Shown: positions 34,605 through 46,229 of the stretch, piece after piece | Layout: each line of letters begins with the position of its first letter | Position numbering within the stretch: position 1 is the first letter of the stretch | Origin: Rhizopus arrhizus | Lineage: Eukaryota; Mucoromycota; Mucoromycetes; Mucorales; Rhizopodaceae | Reading direction: 5' to 3' | NCBI GenBank assembly: GCA_024220505.1 | Contig: JAKZZE010000004.1 | Location: 1,674,001-1,738,000, forward strand | Length of the DNA: 64,000 bases | Notes under the pieces: model-generated | What the model was told of the DNA's origin: nothing | Seen by the model: only the letters and a program-made list of their open reading frames with translations | Databases searched by the model: none | Translations under genes and position numbers: made by a program

Positions 34605-35115
34605 GTATGAAGCAGCGTTTCTCTACCAAGATGATGCTCCGCCTTACGAAACCACCTTCCATGCAAGAACATGCCTACATTCTCCAATTCCAATCCCTTC
34701 TTCTCTCCTTTACGCTTCCATATAATACTCTACTTCTCGCTTACTGTGATATATCCGTCATTCTAATATCCTTCACAATGGTACACACTCCCAAAGTTAC
34801 CTTTATGGAAAAAATGCCTATCCCACCTTGAATCCCTAGACAAACGAAATCTAAAAAAAATCCAGTTAAGTTCCGACAAAATAATCTTTGTCAAAATCGC
34901 TCCTCCAGCAACTCTGCACTTCTTTCTCATTGTCCTCCGATTATTTCCTTGGACCCTATCTTGTGGCTACCAATGACCAGAATAGAATAGAGTCGCTGTG
35001 TGCGTTGGTATCTCGTATGACTGTCTGGTGGCGCATCCAGGCTATACCTCTTCCATTCTTCACAGACACTTATGAAGTCCCATTCTGCTCATTGTCTCAA
35101 TATGCACCTGAATGA
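34605..35115 (+). mobile_element. Degenerate LINE fragment
   Basis: Successive frames read KPPSMQEHAYILQFQSLLLS, DPILWLPMTRIE, SRCVRWYLV and, after stops, KSHSAHCLNMHLNE. The order resembles the C-terminal region of a Mucorales LINE family different from those at 3.7 and 12.4 kb. Many stops and frameshifts make it non-functional, and both boundaries are approximate. Confidence 0.45.
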
Positions 35116-35375
35116 ATAAAATGAATTTGTACAACATTAGTAATGAGCTATACTTACTGATTTGATTCTTAATCCGAGTGCCCTTCTTCCTTTTTGTCTT
35201 TGCCAGTATGTATCTTACGGTTAGGTCCACCACCTGTGGACTGCTCATAAGTTTCCTTGGAATATTGTAAGAATTAGGAATAGAAAGATTCTGGTAAGGA
35301 CGCAGCTTTGCAAAACTTCATTCAGATACTCAGCAGAGAAAGAAGAGGCAACTGGTATGGATGGTTCCTGAATCA
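35116..35375. other. Intergenic debris
   Basis: No complete feature. A short minus-strand frame (PQVVDLTVRYILAKTKRKKG) may be continued LINE sequence on the other strand. Confidence 0.35.
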
Positions 35376-35738
35376 TTATTGAGAAAAGATAGTCACCAGG
35401 CTACTAGGTGACGCTGCAAATGATTGCTGGCTAGGAACAATGTCATATAAATAAGCATTAGTGTATCTTAATTGTGCGACTGTCGTTGCCAATGAAGACA
35501 CACAGAATATAGTGTCTGCTTCAAATAAATCAGAGAAAGAATATAAATTGGTATACGTGAATTTTATGTATTCTATGTGTATATACCTGTATAAGCTATA
35601 AAGTGGCCTGAAATGTTAAATTTAGCAACAGGAGGACAAGGAGCATTGAATCTGCCTTGATAGCTACCAATATTAACTGTAGCAATTGTAGTTGAAATAT
35701 TATTCCTGTTAATGTTAGATCCTGAAGTGTGATGTCTC

Positions 35739-35742
<4 letters not shown>
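35376..35742 (-). CDS. Orphan C-terminal exon pair behind an 81-nt T-tract
   Basis: Two blocks splice cleanly on the minus strand: 35587-35742 reads HHTSGSNINRNNISTTIA, then YQGRFNAPCPPVAKFNISGH; an intron (35519-35586, GTATAT...TGAAG) joins ADTIFCVSSLATTVAQLRYT and ends with a stop at 35376. The frame is kept and the residues look like an extracellular or membrane-associated protein. Upstream on the minus strand is an 81-nt T-run, so the N-terminal exon is either beyond it or lost. The family is unknown and it may be a pseudogene. Confidence 0.35.

Positions 35743-35823
<81 letters not shown>
35743..35823 (+). repeat. 81-nt poly(A) tract
   Basis: A pure A-run on the + strand between an orphan minus-strand exon pair and a Munc13-like fragment. 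Such length is prone to slippage and also to assembly error. Confidence 0.7.
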
Positions 35824-35826
<3 letters not shown>

Positions 35827-35881
35827 AGATAAACTCTTTTCATGATCGCAGCTTCTTATCTTCGTTTTCAATTAGAACAAA

Positions 35882-36115
35882 GTTGATCCTAATTTTCTAG
35901 ACTGTGAAGATTCTATTGTTCCTGTGCTAGATTATTTAGAAAGAAATCTCAAAATATTGAACGACAATCTATCTGAAACAGCAATGCAGTCAATAGTATT
36001 AAGAATATGGAAAGAGATGCTTTTAGCATTAGAAGAAGTCTTATTGCCACCACATTCAGAACAACTATCAGACCTAAAGTTATTGGATTATTATGGATTT
36101 CATGTTGTATATTAA
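35882..36115 (+). pseudogene. Munc13-like MHD-domain fragment
   Basis: A 77-residue frame without ATG reads DSIVPVLDYLERNLKILNDN, LSETAMQSIVLRIWKEMLLA and LEEVLLPPHSEQLSD, then stops. This resembles the MHD region of large fungal C2/Munc13-like exocytosis proteins, which are over 1,000 residues. Only this segment is present, so it is a fragment or retro-captured exon rather than a gene. Confidence 0.45.
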
Positions 36116-36474
36116 CATTACTTATTTTGCTATAAAAAAAATAAATGTATTTTAGTATTTTTTGTTTTATTTGGTTTTTTCATTATTGAGCAACAGTTGT
36201 AAATCCATCAGAGTTAATATTGTTTTTTTTTTTTTTTTTTTTTTTTTCATTTACTGCAAATAAGTTAAATTTGCTAATCCAACACCTCGTATTCTTTTAA
36301 CAAGAAAAAAATACTTTATTTTCCCACAGGACACGATATCCTGATACGTATTGACATATGATTCTTTGCATGAATTTTTGTTGCTGCTTTTTTTTTTCTC
36401 AGTCACATAGCCAAAAAAAAAGTATAAATAAAGCATCCATCTTTGCATTTCTTTAGCTCCTTGCGTACTTGGTT
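36116..36474. other. AT-rich spacer
   Basis: Contains a T-run at about 36224-36247. No coding feature supported. Confidence 0.4.
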
Positions 36475-36781
36475 TCAGTGTTGGGTTACCTCTACAAGGT
36501 GGTAATTCCGGCGAGGCCATCTCATCAACGGGCGCTTAGCTTCATCTGTAAAGAGTTGCTACTTCAGGGTAGAATGGTTCGTTTACTATTCCTTTGGACG
36601 TCTTATTATGTGGGTATTCCATGTTGCGCTCCCTTTCTGTACAAATTTGGGGGCCTGGGTACATTAATCCCCCGGTATCCAGGTCCAATTTTTTGCTTCA
36701 GGTTGTTGGGAGTTTACTCTTGATGACCTTGGGAGTTCCTTTGGGAACTTCCTAATATTTTTTTTATATTAAATTCAAATG

Positions 36782-36841
<60 letters not shown>
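36475..36841 (+). mobile_element. Poly(A)-tailed retroposed segment, unidentified
   Basis: About 260 bp clearly richer in G and C than its surroundings end in an AT stretch and a 60-nt pure A-run (36782-36841). The body has an open frame (ARPSHQRALSFICKELLLQG, then LLFLWTSYYVGIPCCAPFLY), but I recognise no family. The compositional contrast plus tail suggests a recent 5'-truncated retrotransposon or retroposed transcript. Confidence 0.45.
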
Positions 36842-36843
<2 letters not shown>

Positions 36844-38340
36844 GAAATAAACCTTTTACAACATGGTAAAATGTCTTTTGTTTCTGATAATTATATTATT
36901 ATCCTTTTTGGATGCTGAATACTCATTCTCCTAACTAACTTTAGTGTTATATGTTAACATATTAGGATTCTCTAGAGGTCATATTCTTTCTTATTCATAA
37001 TATACAATGCAACAGTAGCAAATATTTTAACGTCTATAATATATAACTCTGCTGTAAGCATAACGTTTATTTAGTGTCTTTAATAATGTGCAGCAGCAGT
37101 GTTAATTTCCTTTTTCTTCTTCCTTTTTACTTTGAAAAAAAAAAAGTTTAACCAAGTAATTGTGCTATTTACCATTGCTGTTGAAGCATATACCAGTTAT
37201 TTCAAACTTTAATATACTCACTTCCATGTCTGCATCTAAAATATGATTATTGTTTTCTCTAACTCCACAATACACTGAGCTCACTCTATAAAGACAAGCA
37301 TTTTAACGTATAAATTTAACTAAGACAATACCAATAAGTCCCTCTCTTTTTCAATACAAAATAAATTATTTTTATAAAGTCATGACAAGTTAAAATCAAG
37401 AAGAATGTTTTGAAATGCGTAACATTGTTTGAATAAATGGTGAAAAAAAAAAAAAAAAAACTAATCCAAATAAAGCTTTAGTTTAATTTTTTTTTTTTTT
37501 TTCAAAATTATCACTGGGTCGAACAAACTTTTTATTTGAATAGTGCCTGTTTATATCACATATATTTCGAAAATTGTATTCTACAATAGAATATACCATC
37601 TCAGAATCTATATAAAGAGCTATACACCTTATATAAAATCAGTCATTTCATTTAAGCATTATTATGATAATAAATTTATTCTCTACACCTGAAAAAAAAA
37701 GCGTCATCTTCAAATTCCGACGCCCTTGATTATGCTTGATCACACGAAGGAGATTCCCATAAACCCCTTATTGGTTATATTTTTAGGAGGCTTTCTTTTA
37801 TTAGTTTTTATTTCAAAATATCCATCCAAAAACATCTTTAATAAATCATGAAAAATACTAAAGGACTTATAGAATGAGTCTACGCAATAAATAGCTCAAA
37901 CGATATGTAAAATTGACTACAACATGTAATTCCAAGGTATCTGACCAATCAAAAAATTTCTAAAAAGGAAATTTTTCGTGCAATATACAACTATAAAAGG
38001 CGATTTTTTAAGCCAGAGGCGACATCAAAGTATATAATATGTTAATCATAATAATATGTAAAAAAACGAAGGGTTGTTTAAGGATTGATATGTGTTAAAC
38101 TATTTATACTTTGAACTACTCGCGCAAAATTCAGTATTCAATAATTCTATGCAACCCTTTTTTTTAGAAAATAGGATCGCTATAATTGTTTTATGACTTG
38201 CCTTTCTAAAACAAAAATAATAGACATGTAGACTCAAAAGTCATTAAAATGGATAATTTCCTTAGATTTAATATTAACAATAATCGTAAAGATTTATTCT
38301 ACTAATACATCAAATGATAAATACAAAAAGATAAGAGTGT
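36842..38340. other. AT-rich gene-free stretch
   Basis: Contains an A-run at 37443-37460 and a T-run at 37487-37502, facing each other about 26 bp apart. Otherwise nothing recognised. Confidence 0.45.
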
Positions 38341-39125
38341 TTAAACACGGCGGAAGTTGTACCAAACGCCAAGGGCACCAGCAACTATACCAATAGCTAA
38401 GGGAAGAAGAGAGGCAGGTGAAGTTAAGTTTTGAACGAAACCTGAGGAAGCACTGGTAACATCACTATCGTGAATAGTGGAAGGATTACAATAATATCTA
38501 GCAAAGCAATCATTTTGAATCCAAAGAATCTTGTTGAAAGCCAACAAGGCTTTTGCTTCAGTTTCCTTATCAAGATTTAAAGACAAAAGACCTCCAACCA
38601 AAGTAGACTCGACAAAACCCATTAAGGCATTGATGTGAATATAATCGACATTGATCTTGGATTTCTTGTCAGGGGTATCGGTGTGAATCTTTGCAACCCA
38701 ATCAATGTAGCGGAGGAAACGTTCATCATAAGGGCCAGAAAGAACCTTGTTCAAATACTTGCTTAAAAAGTCCTTACGAAACTTGATTTGAGGATGGTCT
38801 AATGTTAACTCTTCTAAAGAAGTAGGGGCTTCTCCCTCAAAACCTTCATTCTTGGGTACAAAGTGCTTCTTGGTCACGTCATATTGAAATAACTTTTGGT
38901 AGACTGCATCAACAACAACTGGAACCAAAGGACGAACCTTATCGGCTACAGCTTGAATGGCCTTAATGTCTTCAGCTCCTACAAATAAAATTAAAGGGTT
39001 TAATCGAACAAGTCTTCCAAATATACATAATTAAACGATAACTTACCAAAATCCATAAAGCTCAGGACAAATTCATTTCGGTAGGAGGAGTCCTTGTATA
39101 ATTTGTTAGAATCGATGTGCTGCAT
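38341..39125 (-). CDS. Protoglobin-domain protein with C-terminal membrane anchor
   Basis: Two exons (39047-39125, 38341-38978), 238 residues. FMDFGAEDIKAIQAVADKVR, PLVPVVVDAVYQKLF, FLRYIDWVAKIHTD and VDYIHINALMGFVESTL follow the helix order of protoglobins and globin-coupled sensors; the His in AKIHT is the candidate proximal haem ligand. A hydrophobic C-terminal helix (LLPLAIGIVAGALGVWY) ending in FRRV predicts a tail anchor with the globin facing the cytosol. Fungal protoglobin-domain proteins are annotated in databases, but their function is largely unknown. O2 or NO sensing or detoxification at an organelle membrane is an inference. Confidence 0.78.
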
Positions 39126-39443
39126 TTTTAAGTTTAATATAAGAAAGTGGTTGATGAAAAAAAAGGGGGGTAATCTAAAAAAAGGGATCTTTAAATATTT
39201 GTTTTTTTGACAGGAACATTAAAAGTCACCCCATTTCCTCTTTTGGCTACAAACAATAGGCACATGCGGAAGTTTACGGTAGAATAATCCAGTTCATTGG
39301 TTCATGTAAAAAAAAGGGCAGTGTATCAGAAACCATCCGATTTTTGTAAAGTTGTGTCATAAGCCTTAATGACTTTTGTTCGATCAAACTTATTGTGCAA
39401 AAGAATTGCGAGCAGATTTTTCAATTCATTGAAAGAATACAGC

Positions 39444-39823
39444 TTACTGTTTCCATGCAAAATCACGCAGATTGTAAATAAAAGGAACAATGATCAAGAA
39501 CAACCAAAAGTTGACTTTGCCCCATAACCTTGATACCATACCATAGTATTCAGGTAAAGAGTTTACGAATACCGCCGGAGCAATATAGCCAACAATAATG
39601 AGATACAGAAACCAAATGGCCATGGATCCGATCATTGTCATTGCTGTATACTTTTTCCAGTAACTAACCAATAAAAAGTTTGTTGGCGGAGTTTGCGGGG
39701 ACCCTCGGTCATCAAGATAGAAACATGGAACATTATAAGGAACAGTAGTATAAAAGGTTTTATTTGATTAATAATATCCCTTTCCACAGGATGCAGTCCA
39801 AGCCACTTTAGAGTGTGCCGCAT
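39444..39823 (-). pseudogene. P4-ATPase (flippase) C-terminal fragment
   Basis: The lower frame reads MAIWFLYLIIVGYIAPAVF, then EYYGMVSRLWGKVNFWLFLI and VPFIYNLRDFAWKQ, matching the last membrane helices of Drs2-type phospholipid flippases (compare EYYGVV...FWLTLI...RDFLWKY). The upstream frame (HPVERDIINQIKPFILLF) connects only with a one-base shift near 39655. The ATPase core, about 1,000 residues, is absent. It is a duplicated remnant. Confidence 0.55.
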
Positions 39824-42800
39824 TTACTTATCATTGCACAACTAGTAACTCATCGTGAAACTCATTTTCTGATTTAAAGACCACTACATCAAAGAAAAAT
39901 AGGACTTAATAACAATAGGAAAGTTGATTTTCAGTAGTACAATTACAACAACAACAAAAAAAAACTTACGAGAGAATGAAATGTGGAGATGGCGATCCGT
40001 GCCCAGAATGTGTTATAGATCGAAAAAGGAAAAGGGGAAAAAGGATGTGATTCGGATAAAAGAAATCGTATGTTTCATACTCAGAAACATGTCAAATAAA
40101 ATGATGCGCTCCTGTAAAAATAGTAAAGAATATTTTATTTGCAAGTTGATATGATCTTGTAAGCTGTAATACCATGTTTTAGCTTAGTTTATGATGTAGA
40201 TCTTCTATTGTTATGAAAAATAATATGTTACTAAAAGATTTACAATAGATTACATCATCAATAAAAAAAATATCTTTCGATTTTATTATTATTCACAAAG
40301 TACTGTAACAAAGACGGTCACAGTTATTTGGTGTATTCCAAACAGGTACATTCTGAAACTGGTGGGAAACATGCTTCATGGAATTGATTCAACATGGATA
40401 TGTGCATTTTGTGTTTATTTTCAAGTATTTTAAATGTCTAGACAAGTAATTAGAAAAAGATATTCAAGGTCTTTATGATTTGAAAAATGCCGATTTACTA
40501 TTTAAACAGTAAAGAACCTATAGAAAGTGACTATCTTTATGACTTGAAATATCACTGATGAGATAAAATAAGGAATCTTTGTTCCTTCTATAAATCAACT
40601 TGATAGCATATGGAGTAATAGAAATGCACGAATACAATGTCTTTTGAATATATGTATAATAGTAAAAATGCTTGTTGTACCTGATTTAGCTTACTGTACC
40701 TCTTGTTCTTTTCTTAAAAAAAAGTACATATACACAGCGAACGAGTCAAATTTACTTACTGTGTTGTGCGTAAATATTTATTCTTATATGTCCTCTTCCC
40801 ATGTATATTATTACTAATAAATGTTATAAGCCAAGTAGCAAGTGTTACGTTATACAGTAGGGAATTTCCTTTTTAACACATCAGCTCATAAGTCCAAGCA
40901 GCTTACTTATATAAAGATCCCTTACAGGCATGTCAGGGCACGACATTTAGTTAATGAAAGATGGTATACAAATATGTTCAAAAGATCTGCTTTTCTGTTC
41001 TTTGATTTGATAGATAAAAACATAGAAAAGGTGAGGTATATATACTATATGTAGTTGGTTTATCTGACAAGAGTTTGAATGACTTCAGAATGAGTAATGT
41101 TAACGCTATTAAAGCGTATTGTTGTCCTTTAGATCATTTTGAAAGTTGATTTAATCAAGTAAAATAGCAGTATAACAAGAAAAGGCAAGAAAAGAAAAAG
41201 TCCATTTTAATGTTTCCGGCACTGCATGGCGACACAGTACAGTCTGTTTTTTCTGGTAAAACTTCATTTTATTCATTTCTTGCTTTTTCTTTTTCATGAA
41301 CATATAAAAAATGCTATATACAAACTATCTCTCTCCAACTTTTATATTCCATTATTACTTTTTCTTCTTAAACTCCTATTGTGCTATTGCCAAACGATGC
41401 TTATTCGGATGATGACGAGGGGAAAGTGATGCTTTGGCTTTTTATAGTGTCATTTTTCTGCACAGTCCTCTTGCATTTACTGTAGATGGCTCGTCCTATT
41501 TTGCCTATCCAAAAGGGGAGCTGTAGAATGGGAATAAAACTTGCAATATTTTGGTACTATATGCCCTTATGCTATAGTGATCGGAGATAAAGGAATAGTG
41601 TAATACGAGGAAGAAAAGAGTGAATTGATTATTCGTCTTTATATAGGTGTCATGCAAGGGTCCAGGTCTGGTACAGGGACGGATAACTGAATATACCTTT
41701 AAAATGAATTCTATTGATAAATCAGCAGATAACAATACTCTAATGATTTTTTTTTGTAAGGACTAAAATGCTCTAACGATTAATCGGTTGGCAATTAACA
41801 TTGTTCCGGTTTTTGCTTGTCATACCCCACAATTGAAATTTCCCTTTTTGTTTCAAGTTTAGAAGCGGAAGAAGGAATAAATTTAACTATTTGCCACATT
41901 AAATAGTCATTTGTCTTTAAATTGGATTTAAAGCTAGGCTATGGTATTAGTATATTAGTATCATAACCAAAAAAAGACTGGAAGTAAATTTATTGTGAAA
42001 GCTTTTCTTATTTTTCCCTTTTCCTTTTTTTTTTTTTGTTGATATTGATATTGTAATAAGTTGACCGTATTTAATTAGGAAGAAAGAGATAAGATTATAC
42101 AAGAACTGGAAGCTTGAATTAAATAATTAATGAAGGGCAAAAAGTTGATGTCAAAAAGTTGAATTCAAAGCACAAACATTAGGACATGTGTATTTATTAA
42201 ATAAAGACTATTGAAAAATACAATGAAGAATGTCTATAGTTTAAAAGAACATCTTAAAATGTAATGAATTCAAGGCTATTGTTTGTCTCTTTCATTTTGA
42301 AAGCCTAATCAGCTTTTAATCTGAATTCCAATAAAATAAATTTAAAGAAAAATAAACGTGTCTTGCATCATCTTTTACAACTACCATATTGAATCATGAC
42401 TGATGAGGGATACCAACAAACTCTAAGCCTTGATTTCATTTTGCTTCACCTACAGCATCTACTACGTTTGATGTTAAATAGAAACTATGCAATCTTTAAT
42501 CGTTATTTATAAAAGAGTGCCTCTTATGAAAGACTATTTTAGCAACAAACCCTTTATGTCGTTACTGTATCTGTATATGTAATATTCAGTAAATAGTTGA
42601 GTGTTTTAAGCAAGAGGAAAAGGTAGAATCGAGCCGTAACTGGAAGCTTAGATAATATAACTAATGAAGTCTTGAATGATGAGCACGAAAATAAGACTTA
42701 TAGAAATGAACTTGAGCAAGAATAAGATTAAAGATAAAGATAAAATAGCAATGTTGCTTTTTCAAGTCTGACCATTATGCTAATTACAACAACTTTCATT

Positions 42801-44034
42801 TTTTTATTAGTAAAGAGCAATTCCTTTTCTTTCTTAGTCGATTTCAATTATATGGTACATATAAACGAGAGAAATCATTCAAGTGGAAGCAGGCATTTGA
42901 TTTAAAAAATAAAATACAAAAGTTTATTCATCAACTAAGCTTTTGTAAAAATAGGTAAATGTGGTAATCAGATGAAATGACTTAAAGCTTTTTGTCTATA
43001 AGAAAAAGGAAAACATATAAATTTATGCCATCTAGTTTAAGCAAGGATTTGGTAAACTATGTCATAAGAATGTGATATTGATAGCAATGATAATTGTGCT
43101 AGTGGCATCTGTCTTTAATCAAAATTTATCAATACGCTTGTAGCAAAGATGTTAAAAATGGATATATTCCCAATATTAAAAGAAAGATACAGAAAAGCAT
43201 TTTAATTTTAGATCAATTTGTCCTATTTTAAAATACATTTTGATTGGCCTTAGTTCTGTTATAATGTATATCATTCATTGTAGACATATGGTCAACCCTT
43301 TTGATTTCACAGCTTTGTTAATGTTCAGTCTTTTGCTGATAACTGTTAGGCAAACGGTTACTATGATAAAGGTGATGAGTTCATTAAACCTATTATTATT
43401 ATTGTCTGTATAGAAGCCGAAAACACAAATTGCCTTCAAGATTTTTAACCTGTTCTTTTCCTTGACAACTGTATCAGCTCCATATTTGGTTCCCATTTGA
43501 ATTTCAAGATATGCGAAGAATATACTAACCGTATTTTGAGTACGTACTCGTTTATACATTCTTCCAAGATGACTGATATTATCGTTAAATCCTACAATGC
43601 TGTTCTCTCTTTTCATCAAAAGCTATGACACTACTCCCTGTCCAAACAAAAAAGCCTTTTATAGTGTCTGCAACAGAACACCCAAACTGTAGAATCTTAG
43701 TTATTCTGTCTACACCAAGTTGTCTTTGCCGTCATGTCTTGTATCTCTATTCCTTTGCTTTTCCTTGATCAATTGAGCTCTGATTTAGGCAAGTTCTCTG
43801 AGAACATTGTTTTCTTCTCTCGTCCTTACTCTTTCGTGTTCATCTTGACTCCGTTTGCTGCTTTTGGTTCTCTCACAAGAGTATGAAAAAGAGACATGTT
43901 GATGATTTTTTTTAAGAAAAAAATGAATGGGTCGTGTCGCAGTATTATTCTAAAAAAGGCAAATTGTCCAAATCAATCAGATTCATACGTTTTTTTTTTT
44001 TTTTTATATATATTTTTCTTCATTTACAGCAATA
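39824..44034. other. 4.2-kb gene-poor AT-rich island
   Basis: No gene could be supported. Several protein-like scraps occur without starts or splice support: 40842-41054 (+), 41226-41429 (+), 43275-43619 (minus, with MGTKYGADTVVKEKNRLKIL) and a 50-codon + frame near 43730-43885. They may be decayed repeats. A T-run at 43991-44005 precedes the TFB4 start. Confidence 0.4.
43275..43619 (-). pseudogene. Unidentified 114-codon ORF
   Basis: An open frame from ATG reads GFNDNISHLGRMYKRVRTQN, AYLEIQMGTKYGADTVVKE and KNRLKILKAICVFGFY, then turns to low-complexity hydrophobic sequence. The middle looks like real protein, the end does not. Possibly a relic of an expanded Mucorales family; not recognised. 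Confidence 0.22.
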
Positions 44035-45266
44035 ATGAAAGACGTTTCTACAAGTGAAGGTATTTTTTATTCTTTGTAAATGACGTTTGCTAATTATAAA
44101 AAAGACGATTCCAATTTACTTGTAATTATCATTGACACCAATCCTTTTGCATGGAATGATTCGGCCAAAGCTGAACTTCCTTTGTCCTTGGACGATGCAT
44201 TAAACCAAATACTCATTTACATCAATGCTCATTTAGCACTTAAGCATAACAACAATATAGCAGTAATTGCAAGCCATGTTGGGCACAGGTAAAACGATCA
44301 GATCAAGTAATGAAAGAAAAGATTAAAATCTTACATGTTGAGAAAGTCAATTTCTGTATCCTTTACCAGATAACCAAGAACCAGCAGAAGGAGCTAATTT
44401 CAACAAAAAGGATGCCAACGTGTACCCCTATTTCCAATTCGTAACGGATCAAGTTGTATCCAATCTTCAACAACTATTAAGCAACACAGACACGTCCTTT
44501 TTAACAAAGGATATGGGACCTACAACATCTACGATTACAGGCGCATTGTCCATGGCATTATGCTATATCAATCGAATAACAAAGTTGGATGATGAAGGAT
44601 ATATTAAACCAAGGATATTGGTCTTATCTGTTTCACCTGATTCAGCCTTTCAGTATATTCCACTGATGAATTGCATATTTTCGGCACAAAAAGCAGTAAA
44701 TTATCACAAATAACTACATGTGCACACAGTATTATCAACCTGTAAATTTTTAGAGCATTCCAATAGATGTGTGTAAAGTATATGGAGAAGATACAGCGTT
44801 CTTACAACAAGCATCTAATATAACCGGCGGTGTTTACGTTCAAGTGAATAATCCTCAAGCTTTATTAGAGTATCTTATGGTAAAATAACAAGTGCTGATT
44901 AAAAATGTACTCATGAATTATGTTTAGATGGCCTTTTTACCTGATAGATATTCTCGTAATTTTCTAAACTTACCAACACAAGATCAAGTCGATTTTAGAG
45001 CAGCTTGTTTTTGTCATAAACAAATTGTTGATATCGGATTTGTCTGTTCTGTTTGTCTATCAAGTAAAAAAAAAGTTATAATTTGCATTATTCATATCAT
45101 CTTATTTCTTTCTTTAGTCTTTTGTAAATGGTCTCCAGTGTGTTCAACTTGCAAGTAAAGTATAATATATTCATAAAGTGTGCATTCATTTATTTTCTTT
45201 AGAACCAAATTTGCTTTCCGGCCAATGCTACAGCCACCCAATAATGGCAGTAAATTAAAAAGATAA
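44035..45266 (+). CDS. TFB4: TFIIH subunit Tfb4/p34
   Basis: Seven exons (44035-44059, 44105-44288, 44347-44695, 44754-44879, 44928-45063, 45118-45154, 45203-45266), 306 residues. SNLLVIIIDTNPFAWND starts the von Willebrand-like domain, with ITGALSMALCYINRI and RILVLSVSPDSAFQYIPLMN later. The C-terminus has paired Cys motifs CFCHK...CSVCLS and CKWSPVCSTCKTKF forming the C4 zinc fingers. Tfb4 supports the core of TFIIH in transcription initiation and nucleotide excision repair. The acceptor AAAG at 44346 gives the conserved HSQFLYP. SEC62 follows 110 bp downstream on the same strand. Confidence 0.92.
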
Positions 45267-45376
45267 AATGTATCTTTGGCTTATTTTTATTGGTCAATAA
45301 ATATATTTGATTAAATAAAAAAAAATGTGAACGTAATACCCCTCCTTTATTTTTTTCTCTCTTTATATATTCTACA

Positions 45377-46229
45377 ATGAGTCACGAACATGGACCAGGA
45401 TGTAATCATGGACACGAAAACGAAGGAGGTGCAACAACTATTCACGTAAATGATGCCAACAAAGCACCTACTGTTTATAAAAACATTGCAAGTTACCTTA
45501 AAGACGAAAAGAAATCAGGCCTTAAACCAAGGCAAGGTGTATTAAATGGAAAAAGATTCGACTATTTCAAAGGTAAACTTATTACATAAAGTGGTGTTCT
45601 CAAATAGTAATTTGAGAATAGGAAAGAGAGCTATCGATGCTTTATTAAAAGAAGAATACAAAAAGATTCCACCTGCAGACCAAGTACCTCAAACTCGCGA
45701 AGATGCACACAAGATATTCAATGAATTAGGACGGTTGGGATTTATCTTGCGTGTTGATCGAGGCGAATCCATAAGCGGTCGAGGTTCGCCTCGTTTACTT
45801 CAAGTCAATCCAGTGCAGCAAGCACAAGAGGATGGATATTACCTGTGGATTTGGGAAGGAAGCCAAGCTAAACAATATATAGGTGCCGTTTTGTTAGTCA
45901 TGATTGTCTTTGCTGCTGTTCTTTTCCCACTTTGGCCAAGTTTTATGCATACAGGTGTTTGGTATCTTAGTGTGGGTGTGCTTTGTTTGATTGGTGCCTT
46001 CTTTGGTATTGCTCTTATTCGACTTGTGTTGTATATTATTACATACCCCGTATTACCTCGTGGGTTCTGGCTGTTCCCTAATCTGTTTGCTGATTGTGGT
46101 GTGATTGATAGTTTCATTCCTTTATATGGTTTTGATGAACCAAAACAAAAGAAATCCAAAAAGTCAAGTAATAGTAATAGCAGTGGCAGTAGTAAAAAGG
46201 CCGCTGTTGTCAGTGAGAAAACTGATTAA
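45377..46229 (+). CDS. SEC62: ER translocon subunit Sec62
   Basis: Two exons (45377-45572, 45622-46229), 267 residues. A His-rich N-terminus (HEHGPGCNHGHENEG) is unusual. The conserved cytosolic part KRFDYFKGKRAIDALLKEEY is restored only with the acceptor at 45621. Two membrane segments follow (YIGAVLLVMIVFAAVLFPLW and YLSVGVLCLIGAFFGIALI), then WLFPNLFADCGVIDSFIPLY and a Lys/Ser-rich C-terminal tail. Sec62 with Sec63 mediates post-translational protein import into the ER and, in animals, recovery ER-phagy. Confidence 0.92.

Noticed and set aside
34344..34662. Upstream start or second ORF for the TDG gene
   Set aside because: The extension is hydrophobic and low-complexity with no family match; MIPTRTTRYSPYF fits better.
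35596..35871. Minus-strand ORF with a poly-phenylalanine stretch
   Set aside because: The Phe run is only the translated poly-T tract; the coding evidence lies in another frame that splices at 35519-35586.
41226..41735. Overlapping ORFs at 41.2-41.7 kb as genes
   Set aside because: Hydrophobic low-complexity frames with no family features; kept only as gene-poor sequence.
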